From: Closterium sp. Naga37s-1
Lineage: Eukaryota; Streptophyta; Zygnematophyceae; Desmidiales; Closteriaceae
Assembly (NCBI GenBank): GCA_947471745.1
Contig: CANJKZ010000080.1
Coordinates: forward strand, 851,501 to 915,500
DNA length: 64,000 bases
Direction: 5' to 3'
This document shows, one piece after another, positions 17,725-32,700 of the stretch. The notes beneath the pieces are model-generated. The model saw nothing but the letters and a program-made list of their open reading frames with translations, had not been told where the DNA came from and made no database searches. A program made the position numbers and the translations under genes. Position 1 is the first letter of the stretch. Each line of letters opens with the position of its first letter.

Positions 17725-20700
17725 GGTGAATGGGAATGCTAGCGTGACGGGGAATGTGAATGCTAGCGTGACGGGGAATGTGAATGCTAGCGTGACGGGG
17801 AATGTGAATGCTAGCGTGACGGGGAATGGGAATGCTAGCGTGACGGGGAATGGGAATGCTAGTGTGACGGGGAATGGGAATGCTAGTGTGACGGGGAATG
17901 GGAATGCTAGCGTGACGGGGAATGTGAATGCTAGCGTGACGGGGAATGTGAATGCTAGCGTGACGGGGAATGTGAATGCTAGCGTGACGGGGAATGGGAA
18001 TGCTAGCGTGACGGGGAATGGGAATGCTAGCGTGACGGGGAATGGGAATGCTAGTGTGACGGGGAATGGGAATGCTAGTGTGACGGGGAATGGGAATGCT
18101 AGCGTGACGGGGAATGGGAATGCTAGTGTGACGGGGAATGGGAATGCTAGCGTGACGGGGAATGTGAATGCTAGCGTGACGGGGAATGGGAATGCTAGCG
18201 TGACGGGGAATGTGAATGCTAGTGTGACGGGGAATGGGAATGCTAGCGTGACGGGGAATGGGAATGCTAGCGTGACGGGGAATGTGAATGCTAGCGTGAC
18301 GGGGAATGGGAATGCTAGCGTGACGGGGAATGTGAATGCTAGCGTGACTGGGAATGTGAATGCTAGCGTGACGGGGAATGTGAATGCTAGCGTGACGGGG
18401 AATGGGAATGCTAGCGTGACGGGGAATGGGAATGCTAGTGTGACGGGGAATGGGAATGCTAGCGTGACGGGGAATGGGAATGCTAGCGTGACGGGGAATG
18501 TGAATGCTAGCGTGACGGGGAATGGGAATGCTAGCGTGACGGGGAATGTGAATGCTAGCGTGACGGGGAATGGGAATGCTAGCGTGACGGGGAATGTGAA
18601 TGCTAGCGTGACGGGGAATGGGAATGCTAGCGTGACGGGGAATGGGAATGCTAGTGTGACGGGGAATGGGAATGCTAGCGTGACGGGGAATGTGAATGCT
18701 AGCGTGACTGGGAATGTGAATGCTAGCGTGACGGGGAATGTGAATGCTAGCGTGACGGGGAATGGGAATGCTAGCGTGACGGGGAATGTGAATGCTAGCG
18801 TGACGGGGAATGTGAATGCTAGCGTGACGGGGAATGGGAATGCTAGCGTGACGGGGAATGTGAATGCTAGTGTGACGGGGAATGTGAATGCTAGCGTGAC
18901 GGGGAATGTGAATGCTAGCGTGACGGGGAATGGGAATGCTAGTGTGACGGGGAATGGGAATGCTAGCGTGACGGGGAATGGGAATGCTAGCGTGACGGGG
19001 AATGGGAATGCTAGCGTGACGGGGAATGGGAATGCTAGCGTGACGGGGAATGTGAATGCTAGCGTGACGGGGAATGGGAATGCTAGCGTGACGGGGAATG
19101 GGAATGCTAGCGTGACGGGGAATGTGAATGCTAGCGTGACGGGGAATGGGAATGCTAGCGTGACGGGGAATGGGAATGCTAGTGTGACGGGGAATGGGAA
19201 TGCTAGCGTGACGGGGAATGTGAATGCTAGCGTGACTGGGAATGTGAATGCTAGCGTGACGGGGAATGTGAATGCTAGCGTGACGGGGAATGGGAATGCT
19301 AGCGTGACGGGGAATGTGAATGCTAGCGTGACGGGGAATGGGAATGCTAGCGTGACGGGGAATGGGAATGCTAGCGTGACGGGGAATGTGAATGCTAGTG
19401 TGACGGGGAATGTGAATGCTAGCGTGACGGGGAATGGGAATGCTAGCGTGACGGGGAATGTGAATGCTAGCGTGACGGGGAATGGGAATGCTAGCGTGAC
19501 GGGGAATGGGAATGCTAGCGTGACGGGGAATGTGAATGCTAGCGTGACGGGGAATGGGAATGCTAGCGTGACGGGGAATGTGAATGCTAGCGTGACGGGG
19601 AATGGGAATGCTAGCGTGACGGCGAATGTGAATGCTAGCGTGACGGGGAATGGGAATGCTAGCGTGACGGGGAATGGGAATGCTAGCGTGACGGGGAATG
19701 GGAATGCTAGCGTGACGGGGAATGTGAATGCTAGCGTGACGGGGAATGGGGAATGCTAGCGTGACGGGGAATGTGAATGCTAGCGTGACGGGGAATGTGA
19801 ATGCTAGCGTGACGGGGAATGGGAATGCTAGCGTGACGGGGAATGGGAATGCTAGCGTGACGGGGAATGTGAATGCTAGTGTGACGGGGAATGGGAATGC
19901 TAGCGTGACGGGGAATGTGAATGCTAGCGTGACTGGGAATGGGAATGCTAGCGTGACGGGGAATGTGAATGCTAGCGTGACGGGGAATGGGAATGCTAGC
20001 GTGACGGGGAATGTGAATGCTAGCGTGACGGGGAATGTGAATGCTAGCGTGACGGGGAATGGGAATGCTAGCGTGACGGGGAATGGGAATGCTAGCGTGA
20101 CGGGGAATGTGAATGCTAGTGTGACGGGGAATGGGAATGCTAGCGTGACGGGGAATGTGAATGCTAGCGTGACTGGGAATGGGAATGCTAGCGTGACGGG
20201 GAATGTGAATGCTAGCGTGACGGGGAATGGGAATGCTAGCGTGACGGGGAATGTGAATGCTAGCGTGACGGGGAATGTGAATGCTAGTGTGACGGGGAAT
20301 GGGAATGCTAGCGTGACGGGGAATGGGAATGCTAGCGTGACGGGGAATGTGAATGCTAGCGTGACTGGGAATGGGAATGCTAGCGTGACGGGGAATGTGA
20401 ATGCTAGTGTGACGGGGAATGGGAATGCTAGCGTGACGGGGAATGTGAATGCTAGCGTGACGGGGAATGGGAATGCTAGCGTGACGGGGAATGTGAATGC
20501 TAGCGTGACGGGGAATGGGAATGCTAGCGTGACGGGGAATGTGAATGCTAGCGTGACGGGGAATGGGAATGCTAGCGTGACGGGGAATGTGAATGCTAGC
20601 GTGACGGGGAATGGGAATGCTAGCGTGACGGGGAATGTGAATGCTAGCGTGACGGGGAATGGGAATGCTAGCGTGACGGGGAATGTGAATGCTAGCGTGA

Positions 20701-23700
20701 CGGGGAATGGGAATGCTAGCGTGACGGGGAATGGGAATGCTAGCGTGACGGGGAATGGGAATGCTAGCGTGACGGGGAATGGGAATGCTAGCGTGACGGG
20801 GAATGGGAATGCTAGCGTGACGGGGAATGTGAATGCTAGCGTGACGGGGAATGGGAATGCTAGCGTGACGGGGAATGTGAATGCTAGTGTGACGGGGAAT
20901 GGGAATGCTAGCGTGACGGGGAATGTGAATGCTAGCGTGACGGGGAATGGGAATGCTAGCGTGACGGGGAATGTGAATGCTAGCGTGACGGGGAATGGGA
21001 ATGCTAGCGTGACGGGGAATGTGAATGCTAGCGTGACGGGGAATGGGAATGCTAGCGTGACGGGGAATGTGAATGCTAGTGTGACGGGGAATGGGAATGC
21101 TAGCGTGACGGCGAATGTGAATGCTAGCGTGACGGGGAATGGGAATGCTAGCGTGACGGGGAATGGGAATGCTAGCGTGACGGGGAATGGGAATGCTAGC
21201 GTGACGGGGAATGTGAATGCTAGCGTGACGGGGAATGTGAATGCTAGCGTGACGGGGAATGGGAATGCTAGCGTGACGGGGAATGGGAATGCTAGCGTGA
21301 CGGGGAATGTGAATGCTAGTGTGACGGGGAATGGGAATGCTAGCGTGACGGGGAATGTGAATGCTAGCGTGACGGGGAATGTGAATGCTAGCGTGACGGG
21401 GAATGGGAATGCTAGCGTGACGGGGAACGTGAATGCTAGCGTGACGGGGAATGGGAATGCTAGCGTGACGGGGAATGGGAATGCTAGCGTGACGGGGAAT
21501 GTGAATGCTAGCGTGACGGGGAATGTGAATGCTAGCGTGACGGGGAATGGGAATGCTAGCGTGACGGGGAATGGGAATGCTAGCGTGACGGGGAATGGGA
21601 ATGCTAGCGTGACGGGGAATGGGAATGCTAGCGTGACGGGGAATGTGAATGCTAGCGTGACGGAGGGAATAGCGTGACGGGGAATGGAATGCTAGCGTGA
21701 CGGGGAATGGGAATGCTAGCGTGACGGGGAATGGGAATGCTAGCGTGACGGGGAATGTGAATGCTAGCGTGACGGGGAATGTGAATGCTAGCGTGACGGG
21801 GAATGGGAATGCTAGCGTGACGGGGAATGGAATGCTAGCGTGACGGGGAATGGGAATGCTAGCGTGACGGGGAATGGGAATGCTAGCGTGACGGGAATGG
21901 GAATGCTAGCGTGACGGGGAATGGGAATGCTAGCGTGACGGGGAATGGGAATGCTAGCGTGACGGGGAATGGGAATGCTAGCGTGACGGGGAATGGGAAT
22001 GCTAGCGTGACGGGGAATGTGAATGCTAGCGTGACGGGGAATGTGAATGCTAGCGTGACGGGGAATGGGAATGCTAGCGTGACGGGGAATGGGAATGCTA
22101 GCGTGACGGGGAATGGGAATGCTAGCGTGACGGGGAATGGGAATGCTAGCGTGACGGGGAATGGGAATGCTAGCGTGACGTGGAATGGGAATGCTAGCGT
22201 GACGGGGAATGTGAATGCTAGCGTGACTGGGAATGGGAATGCTAGCGTGACGGGGAATGTGAATGCTAGTGTGACGGGGAATGGGAATGCTAGCGTGACG
22301 GGGAATGTGAATGCTAGCGTGACTGGGAATGGGAATGCTAGCGTGACGGGGAATGTGAATGCTAGTGTGACGGGGAATGGGAATGCTAGCGTGACGGGGA
22401 ATGGGAATGCTAGCGTGACGGGGAATGTGAATGCTAGCGTGACTGGGAATGGGAATGCTAGCGTGACGGGGAATGTGAATGCTAGTGTGACGGGGAATGG
22501 GAATGCTAGCGTGACGGGGAATGTGAATGCTAGCGTGACGGGGAATGGGAATGCTAGCGTGACGGGGAATGTGAATGCTAGCGTGACGGGGAATGGGAAT
22601 GCTAGCGTGACGGGGAATGTGAATGCTAGCGTGACGGGGAATGGGAATGCTAGCGTGACGGGGAATGTGAATGCTAGCGTGACGGGGAATGGGAATGCTA
22701 GCGTGACGGGGAATGTGAAATGCTAGCGTGACGGGGAATGGGAATGCTAGCGTGACGGGGAATGGGAATGCTAGCGTGACGGGGAATGGTGAATGCTAGC
22801 GTGACGGGGAATGTGAATGCTAGCGTGACGGGGAATGTGAATGCTAGCGTGACGGGGGAATGGGAATGCTAGCGTGACGGGGAATGGGAATGCTAGCGTG
22901 ACGGGGAATGGGAATGCTAGCGTGACGGGGAATGGGAATGCTAGCGTGACGGGGAATGTGAATGCTAGCGTGACGGGGAATGGGAATGCTAGCGTGACGG
23001 GGAATGGGAATGCTAGCGTGACGGGGAATGGGAATGCTAGCGTGACGGGGAATGGGAATGCTAGCGTGACGGGGAATGGGAATGCTAGCGTGACGGGGAA
23101 TGGGAATGCTAGCGTGACGGGGAATGGGAATGCTAGCGTGACGGGGAATGGGAATGCTAGCGTGACGGGGAATGTGAATGCTAGCGTGACGGGGAATGGG
23201 AATGCTAGCGTGACGGGGAATGTGAATGCTAGCGTGACGGGGAATGGGAATGCTAGCGTGACGGGGAATGGGAATGCTAGCGTGACGGGGAATGGGAATG
23301 CTAGCGTGACGGGGAATGGGAATGCTAGCGTGACGGGGAATGGGAATGCTAGCGTGACGGGGAATGGGAATGCTAGCGTGACGGGGAATGGGAATGCTAG
23401 CGTGACGGGGAATGTGAATGCTAGCGTGACGGGGAATGTGAATGCTAGCGTGACGGGGAATGGGAATGCTAGCGTGACGGGGAATGGGAATGCTAGCGTG
23501 ACGGGGAATGGGAATGCTAGCGTGACGGGGAATGGGAATGCTAGCGTGACGGGGAATGTGAATGCTAGCGTGACGGGGAATGGGAATGCTAGCGTGACGG
23601 GGAATGGGAATGCTAGCGTGACGGGGAATGGGAATGCTAGCGTGACGGGGAATGGGAATGCTAGCGTGACGGGGAATGGGAATGCTAGCGTGACGGGGAA

Positions 23701-26700
23701 TGGGAATGCTAGCGTGACGGGGAATGGGAATGCTAGCGTGACGGGGAATGGGAATGCTAGCGTGACGGGGAATGTGAATGCTAGCGTGACGGGGAATGGG
23801 AATGCTAGCGTGACGGGGAATGTGAATGCTAGCGTGACGGGGAATGGGAATGCTAGCGTGACGGGGAATGGGAATGCTAGCGTGACGGGGAATGGGAATG
23901 CTAGCGTGACGGGGAATGGGAATGCTAGCGTGACGGGGAATGGGAATGCTAGCGTGACGGGGAATGGGAATGCTAGCGTGACGGGAATGGGAATGCTAGC
24001 GTGACGGGGAATGGAATGCTAGCGTGACGGGGAATGGGAATGCTAGCGTGACGGGGAATGTGAATGCTAGCGTGACGGGGAATGGGAATGCTAGCGTGAC
24101 GGGGAATGTGAATGCTAGCGTGACGGGGAATGGGAATGCTAGCGTGACGGGGAATGGGAATGCTAGCGTGACGGGGAATGGGAATGCTAGCGTGACGGGG
24201 AATGGGAATGCTAGCGTGACGGGGAATGGGAATGCTAGCGTGACGGGGAATGGGAATGCTAGCGTGACGGGGAATGGGAATGCTAGCGTGACGGGGAATG
24301 GGAATGCTAGCGTGACGGGGAATGGGAATGCTAGCGTGACGGGGAATGGGAATGCTAGCGTGACGGGGAATGGGAATGCTAGCGTGACGGGGAATGGGAA
24401 TGCTAGCGTGACGGGGAATGGGAATGCTAGCGTGACGGGGAATGGGAATGCTAGCGTGACGGGGAATGGGAATGCTAGCGTGACGGGGAATGGGAATGCT
24501 AGCGTGACGGGGAATGGGAATGCTAGCGTGACGGGGAATGGGAATGCTAGCGTGACGGGGAATGGGAATGCTAGCGTGACGGGGAATGTGAATGCTAGCG
24601 TGACGGGGAATGGGAATGCTAGCGTGACGGGGAATGGGAATGCTAGCGTGACGGGGAATGGGAATGCTTAGCGTGACGGGGAATGGGAATGCTAGCGTGA
24701 CGGGGAATGGGAATGCTAGCGTGACGGGGAATGGGAATGCTAGCGTGACGGGGAATGGGAATGCTAGCGTGACGGGGAATGGGAATGCTAGCGTGACGGG
24801 GAATGGAATGCTAGCGTGACGGGGAATGGGAATGCTAGCGTGACGGGGAATGGGAATGCTAGCGTGACGGGGAATGTGAATGCTAGCGTGACGGGGAATG
24901 GGAATGCTAGCGTGACGGGGAATGTGAATGCTAGCGTGACGGGGAATGGGAATGCTAGCGTGACGGGGAATGGGAATGCTAGCGTGACGGGGAATGGGAA
25001 TGCTAGCGTGACGGGGAATGGGAATGCTAGCGTGACGGGGAATGGGAATGCTAGCGTGACGGGGGAATGGGAATGCTAGCGTGACGGGGAATGTGAATGC
25101 TAGCGTGACGGGGAATGGGAATGCTAGCGTGACGGGGAATGTGAATGCTAGCGTGACGGGGAATGGGAATGCTAGCGTGACGGGGAATGGGAATGCTAGC
25201 GTGACGGGGAATGGGAATGCTAGCGTGACGGGGAATGGGAATGCTAGCGTGACGGGGAATGGGAATGCTAGCGTGACGGGGAATGGGAATGCTAGCGTGA
25301 CGGGGAATGGGAATGCTAGCGTGACGGGGAATGGGAATGCTAGCGTGACGGGGAATGTGAATGCTAGCGTGACGGGGAATGGGAATGCTAGCGTGACGGG
25401 GAATGTGAATGCTAGCGTGACGGGGAATGGGAATGCTAGCGTGACGGGGAATGGGAATGCTAGCGTGACGGGGAATGGAATGCTAGCGTGACGGGGAATG
25501 GGAATGCTAGCGTGACGGGGAATGGGAATGCTAGCGTGACGGGGAATGGGAATGCTAGCGTGACGGGGAATGGGAATGCTAGCGTGACGGGGAATGGGAA
25601 TGCTAGCGTGACGGGGAATGGGAATGCTAGCGTGACGGGGAATGGGAATGCTAGCGTGACGGGGAATGGGAATGCTAGCGTGACGGGGAATGGGAATGCT
25701 AGCGTGACGGGGAATGGGAATGCTAGCGTGACGGGGAATGGGAATGCTAGCGTGACGGGGAATGTGAAATGCTAGCGTGACGGGGAATGGTGAATGCTAG
25801 CGTGACGGGGAATGGGAATGCTAGCGTGACGGGGAATGGGAATGCTAGCGTGACGGGGAATGGGAATGCTAGCGTGACGGGGAATGGGAATGCTAGCGTG
25901 ACGGGGAATGGGAATGCTAGCGTGACGGGGAATGGGAATGCTAGCGTGACGGGGAATGTGAATGCTAGCGTGACGGGGAATGGGAATGCTAGCGTGACGG
26001 GGAATGTGAATGCTAGCGTGACGGGGAATGGGAATGCTAGCGTGACGGGGAATGGGAATGCTAGCGTGACGGGGAATGGGAATGCTAGCGTGACGGGGAA
26101 TGGGAATGCTAGCGTGACGGGGAATGGGAATGCTAGCGTGACGGGGAATGGGAATGCTAGCGTGACGGGGAATGGGAATGCTAGCGTGACGGGGAATGGG
26201 AATGCTAGCGTGACGGGGAATGGGAATGCTAGCGTGACGGGGAATGTGAATGCTAGCGTGACGGGGAATGGGAATGCTAGCGTGACGGGGAATGGGAATG
26301 CTAGCGTGACGGGGAATGGGAATGCTAGCGTGACGGGGAATGTGAATGCTAGCGTGACGGGGAATGGGAATGCTAGCGTGACGGGGAATGGGAATGCTAG
26401 CGTGACGGGGAATGGGAATGCTAGCGTGACGGGGAATGGGAATGCTAGCGTGACGGGGAATGGGAATGCTAGCGTGACGGGGAATGGGAATGCTAGCGTG
26501 ACGGGGAATGGGAATGCTAGCGTGACGGGGAATGGGAATGCTAGCGTGACGGGGAATGGGAATGCTAGCGTGACGGGGAATGTGAATGCTAGCGTGACGG
26601 GGAATGGGAATGCTAGCGTGACGGGGAATGGGAATGCTAGCGTGACGGGGAATGGGAATGCTAGCGTGACGGGGAATGGGAATGCTAGCGTGACGGGGAA

Positions 26701-29700
26701 TGGGAATGCTAGCGTGACGGGGAATGGGAATGCTAGCGTGACGGGGAATGGGAATGCTAGCGTGACGGGGAATGGGAATGCTAGCGTGACGGGGAATGGG
26801 AATGCTAGCGTGACGGGGAATGGGAATGCTAGCGTGACGGGGAATGGGAATGCTAGCGTGACGGGGAATGGGAATGCTAGCGTGACGGGGAATGGGAATG
26901 CTAGCGTGACGGGAATGGGAAATGCTAGCGTGACGGGGAATGGATGCTAGCGTGACGGGGAATGGGAATGCTAGCGTGACGGGGAATGGGAATGCTAGCG
27001 TGACGGGGAATGGGAATGCTAGCGTGACGGGGAATGGGAATGCTAGCGTGACGGGGAATGGGAATGCTAGCGTGACGGGGAATGGGAATGCTAGCGTGAC
27101 GGGGAATGGGAATGCTAGCGTGACGGGGAATGTGAATGCTAGCGTGACGGGGAATGGGAATGCTAGCGTGACGGGGAATGGGAATGCTAGCGTGACGGGG
27201 AATGTGAATGCTAGCGTGACGGGGAATGGGAATGCTAGCGTGACGGGGAATGGGAATGCTAGCGTGACGGGGAATGGGAATGCTAGCGTGACGGGGAATG
27301 GGAATGCTAGCGTGACGGGGAAATGTGAATGCTAGCGTGACGGGGAATGGGAATGCTAGCGTGACGGGGAATGGGAATGCTAGCGTGACGGGGAATGGGA
27401 ATGCTAGCGTGACGGGGAAATGGGAATGCTAGCGTGACGGGGAATGGGAATGCTAGCGTGACGGGGAATGGGAATGCTAGCGTGACGGGGAATGGGAATG
27501 CTAGCGTGACGGGGAATGGGAATGCTAGCGTGACGGGGAATGGGAATGCTAGCGTGACGGGGAATGGGAATGCTAGCGTGACGGGGAATGGGAATGCTAG
27601 CGTGACGGGGAATGGGAATGCTAGCGTGACGGGGAATGGGAATGCTAGCGTGACTGGGAATGGGAATGCTAGCGTGACGGGGAATGGGAATGCTAGCGTG
27701 ACGGGGAATGGGAATGCTAGCGTGACGGGGAATGGGAATGCTAGCGTGACGGGGAATGGGAATGCTAGCGTGACGGGGAATGGGAATGCTAGCGTGACGG
27801 GGAATGTGAATGCTAGCGTGACGGGGAATGGGAATGCTAGCGTGACGGGGAATGGGAATGCTAGCGTGACGGGGAATGGGAATGCTAGCGTGACGGGGAA
27901 TGTGATGCTAGCGTGACGGGGGAATGGGGAATGCTAGCGTGACGGGGAATGGGAATGCTAGCGTGACGGGGAAGGTAGCAGCGTGAACGGGGAATGGGAA
28001 TGCTAAGCGTGACGGGGAATGGGAATGCTAGCGTGACGGGGAATGTGAATGCTAGCGTGACGGGGAATGGGAATGCTAGCGTGACGGGGAATGGGAATGC
28101 TAGCGTGACGGGGAATGGGAATGCTAGCGTGACGGGGAATGGGAATGCTAGCGTGACGGGGAATGGGAATGCTAGCGTGACGGGGAATGTGAATGCTAGC
28201 GTGACGGGGAATGGGAATGCTAGCGTGACGGGGATGGAATGGGACTGGGAATGGGAATGCTAGCGTGACGGGTAATGGGAATGCTAGCGTGACGGGGAAT
28301 GGGAATGCTAGCGTGACGGGGAATGGGAATGCTAGCGTGACGGGGAATGGGAATGCTAGCGTGACGGGGAATGGGAATGCTAGCGTGACGGGGAATGGGA
28401 ATGCTAGCGTGACGGGGAATGTGAATGCTAGCGTGACGGGGAATGGGAATGCTAGCGTGACGGGGAATGTGAATGCTAGCGTGACGGGGAATGGGAATGC
28501 TAGCGTGACGGGGAATGGGAATGCTAGCGTGACGGGGAATGGGAATGCTAGCGTGACGGGGAATGGGAATGCTAGCGTGACGGGGAATGGGAATGCTAGC
28601 GTGACGGGGAATGGGAATGCTAGCGTGACGGGGAATGGGAATGCTAGCGTGACGGGGAATGGAATGCTAGCGTGACGGGGAATGTGAATGCTAGCGTGAC
28701 GGGGAATGGGAATGCTAGCGTGACGGGGAATGGGAATGCTAGCGTGACGGGGAATGGGAATGCTAGCGTGACGGGGAATGGGAATGCTAGCGTGACGGGG
28801 AATGGGAATGCTAGCGTGACGGGGAATGGGAATGCTAGCGTGACGGGGAATGGGAATGCTAGCGTGACGGGGAATGGGAATGCTAGCGTGACGGGGAATG
28901 GGAATGCTAGCGTGACGGGGAATGGGAATGCTAGCGTGACGGGGAATGGGAATGCTAGCGTGACGGGGAATGGGAATGCTAGCGTGACGGGGAATGGGAA
29001 TGCTAGCGTGACGGGGAATGGGAATGCTAGCGTGACGGGGAATGGGAATGCTAGCGTGACGGGGAATGTGAATGCTAGCGTGACGGGGAATGGGAATGCT
29101 AGCGTGACGGGGAATGGTGAATGCTAGCGTGACGGGGAATGGAATGCTAGCGTGACGGGGAATGGGAATGCTAGCGTGACGGGGAATGGGAATGCTAGCG
29201 TGACGGGGAATGGGAATGCTAGCGTGACGGGAATGTGAATGCTAGCGTGACGGGGAAATGGGAATGCTAGCGTGACGGGGAATGGGAATGCTAGCGTGAC
29301 GGGGAATGTGAATGCTAGCGGGACGGGGAATGGGAATGCTAGCGTGACGGGGAATGGGAATGCTAGCGTGACGGGGAATGGAATGCTAGCGTGACGGGAT
29401 GGGAATGTGAATGCTAGCGTGACGGGGAATGGGAATGCTAGCGTGACGGGGAATGGGAATGCTAGCGTGACGGGGAATGGGAATGCTAGCGTGACGGGGA
29501 ATGGGAATGCTAGCGTGACGGGGAATGTGAATGCTAGCGTGACGGGGAATGGGAATGCTAGCGTGACGGGGAATGGGAATGCTAGCGTGACGGGGAATGT
29601 GAATGCTAGCGTGACGGGGAATGGGAATGCTAGCGTGACGGGGAATGTGAATGCTAGCGTGACGGGGAATGGGAATGCTAGCGTGACGGGGAATGGGAAT

Positions 29701-32700
29701 GCTAGCGTGACGGGGAATGGGAATGCTAGCGTGACGGGGAATGTGAATGCTAGCGTGACGGGGAATGGGAATGCTAGCGTGACGGGGAATGGGAATGCTA
29801 GCGTGACGGGGAATGTGAATGCTAGCGTGACGGGGAATGGGAATGCTAGCGTGACGGGGAATGGGAATGCTAGCGTGACGGGGAATGGGAATGCTAGCGT
29901 GACGGGGAATGGGAATGCTAGCGTGACGGGGAATGGGAATGCTAGCGTGACGGGGAATGGGAATGCTAGCGTGACGGGGAATGTGAATGCTAGCGTGACG
30001 GGGAATGGGAATGCTAGCGTGACGGGGAATGGGAATGCTAGCGTGACGGGGAATGGGAATGCTAGCGTGACGGGGAATGGGAATGCTAGCGTGACGGGGA
30101 ATGGGAATGCTAGCGTGACGGGGAATGGGAATGCTAGCGTGACGGGGAATGGGAATGCTAGCGTGACGGGGAATGGGAATGCTAGCGTGACGGGGAATGG
30201 GAATGCTAGCGTGACGGGGAATGGGAATGCTAGCGTGACGGGGAATGGGAATGCTAGCGTGACGGGGAATGGGAATGCTAGCGTGACGGGGAATGGGAAT
30301 GCTAGCGTGACGGGGAATGGGAATGCTAGCGTGACGGGGAATGGGAATGCTAGCGTGACGGGGAATGGGAATGCTAGCGTGACGGGGAATGGGAATGCTA
30401 GCGTGACGGGGAATGGGAATGCTAGCGTGACGGGGAATGGGAATGCTAGCGTGACGGGGAATGGGAATGCTAGCGTGACGGGGAATGTGAATGCTAGCGT
30501 GACGGGGAATGGGAATGCTAGCGTGACGGGGAATGGGAATGCTAGCGTGACGGGGAATGGGAATGCTAGCGTGACGGGGAATGGGAATGCTAGCGTGACG
30601 GGGAATGGGAATGCTAGCGTGACGGGGAATGGGAATGCTAGCGTGACGGGGAATGGGAATGCTAGCGTGACGGGGAATGGGAATGCTAGCGTGACGGGGA
30701 ATGGGAATGCTAGCGTGACGGGGAATGGGAATGCTAGCGTGACGGGGAATGTGAATGCTAGCGTGACGGGGAATGGGAATGCTAGCGTGACGGGGAATGG
30801 GAATGCTAGCGTGACGGGGAATGGGAATGCTAGCGTGACGGGGAATGGGAATGCTAGCGTGACGGGGAATGGGAATGCTAGCGTGACGGGGAATGGGAAT
30901 GCTAGCGTGACGGGGAATGTGAATGCTAGCGTGACGGGGAATGGGAATGCTAGCGTGACGGGGAATGTGAATGCTAGCGTGACGGGGAATGGGAATGCTA
31001 GCGTGACGGGGAATGGGAATGCTAGCGTGACGGGGAATGGGAATGCTAGCGTGACGGGGAATGGGAATGCTAGCGTGACGGGGAATGGGAATGCTAGCGT
31101 GACGGGGAATGGGAATGCTAGCGTGACGGGGAATGGGAATGCTAGCGTGACGGGGAATGGGAATGCTAGCGTGACGGGGAATGGGAATGCTAGCGTGACG
31201 GGGAATGGGAATGCTAGCGTGACGGGGAATGGGAATGCTAGCGTGACGGGGAATGGGAATGCTAGCGTGACGGGGAATGGGAATGCTAGCGTGACGGGGA
31301 ATGGAATGCTAGCGTGACGGGGAATGGGAATGCTAGCGTGACGGGGAATGGGAATGCTAGCGTGACGGGGAATGGGAATGCTAGCGTGACGGGGAATGGG
31401 AATGCTAGCGTGACGGGGAATGGGAATGCTAGCGTGACGGGGAATGGGAATGCTAGCGTGACGGGGAATGGGAATGCTAGCGTGACGGGGAATGGGAATG
31501 CTAGCGTGACGGGGAATGGGAATGCTAGCGTGACGGGGAATGGGAATGCTAGCGTGACGGGGAATGGGAATGCTAGCGTGACGGGGAATGGGAATGCTAG
31601 CGTGACGGGGAATGGGAATGCTAGCGTGACGGGGAATGTGAATGCTAGCGTGACGGGGAATGGGAATGCTAGCGTGACGGGGAATGGGAATGCTAGCGTG
31701 ACGGGGAATGGGAATGCTAGCGTGACGGGGAATGGGAATGCTAGCGTGACGGGGAATGGAATGCTAGCGTGACGGGGAATGGGAATGCTAGCGTGACGGG
31801 GAATGGGAATGCTAGCGTGACGGGGAATGGGAATGCTAGCGTGACGGGGAATGGGAATGCTAGCGTGACGGGGAATGGGAATGCTAGCGTGACGGGGAAT
31901 GGGAATGCTAGCGTGACGGGGAATGGGAATGCTAGCGTGACGGGGAATGGGAATGCTAGCGTGACGGGGAATGGGAATGCTAGCGTGACGGGGAATGTGA
32001 ATGCTAGCGTGACGGGGAATGGGAATGCTAGCGTGACGGGGAATGGGAATGCTAGCGTGACGGGGAATGGGAATGCTAGCGTGACGGGGAATGGGAATGC
32101 TAGCGTGACGGGGAATGGGAATGCTAGCGTGACGGGGAATGGGAATGCTAGCGTGACGGGGAATGGGAATGCTAGCGTGACGGGGAATGGGAATGCTAGC
32201 GTGACGGGGAATGGGAATGCTAGCGTGACGGGGAATGGGAATGCTAGCGTGACGGGGAATGGGAATGCTAGCGTGACGGGGAATGGGAATGCTAGCGTGA
32301 CGGGGAATGGGAATGCTAGCGTGACGGGGAATGGGAATGCTAGCGTGACGGGGAATGGGAATGCTAGCGTGACGGGGAATGGGAATGCTAGCGTGACGGG
32401 GAATGGGAATGCTAGCGTGACGGGGAATGGGAATGCTAGCGTGACGGGGAATGGGAATGCTAGCGTGACGGGGAATGGGAATGCTAGCGTGACGGGGAAT
32501 GGGAATGCTAGCGTGACGGGGAATGGGAATGCTAGCGTGACGGGGAATGGGAATGCTAGCGTGACGGGGAATGGGAATGCTAGCGTGACGGGGAATGGGA
32601 ATGCTAGCGTGACGGGGAATGGGAATGCTAGCGTGACGGGGAATGGGAATGCTAGCGTGACGGGGAATGGGAATGCTAGCGTGACGGGGAATGGGAATGC

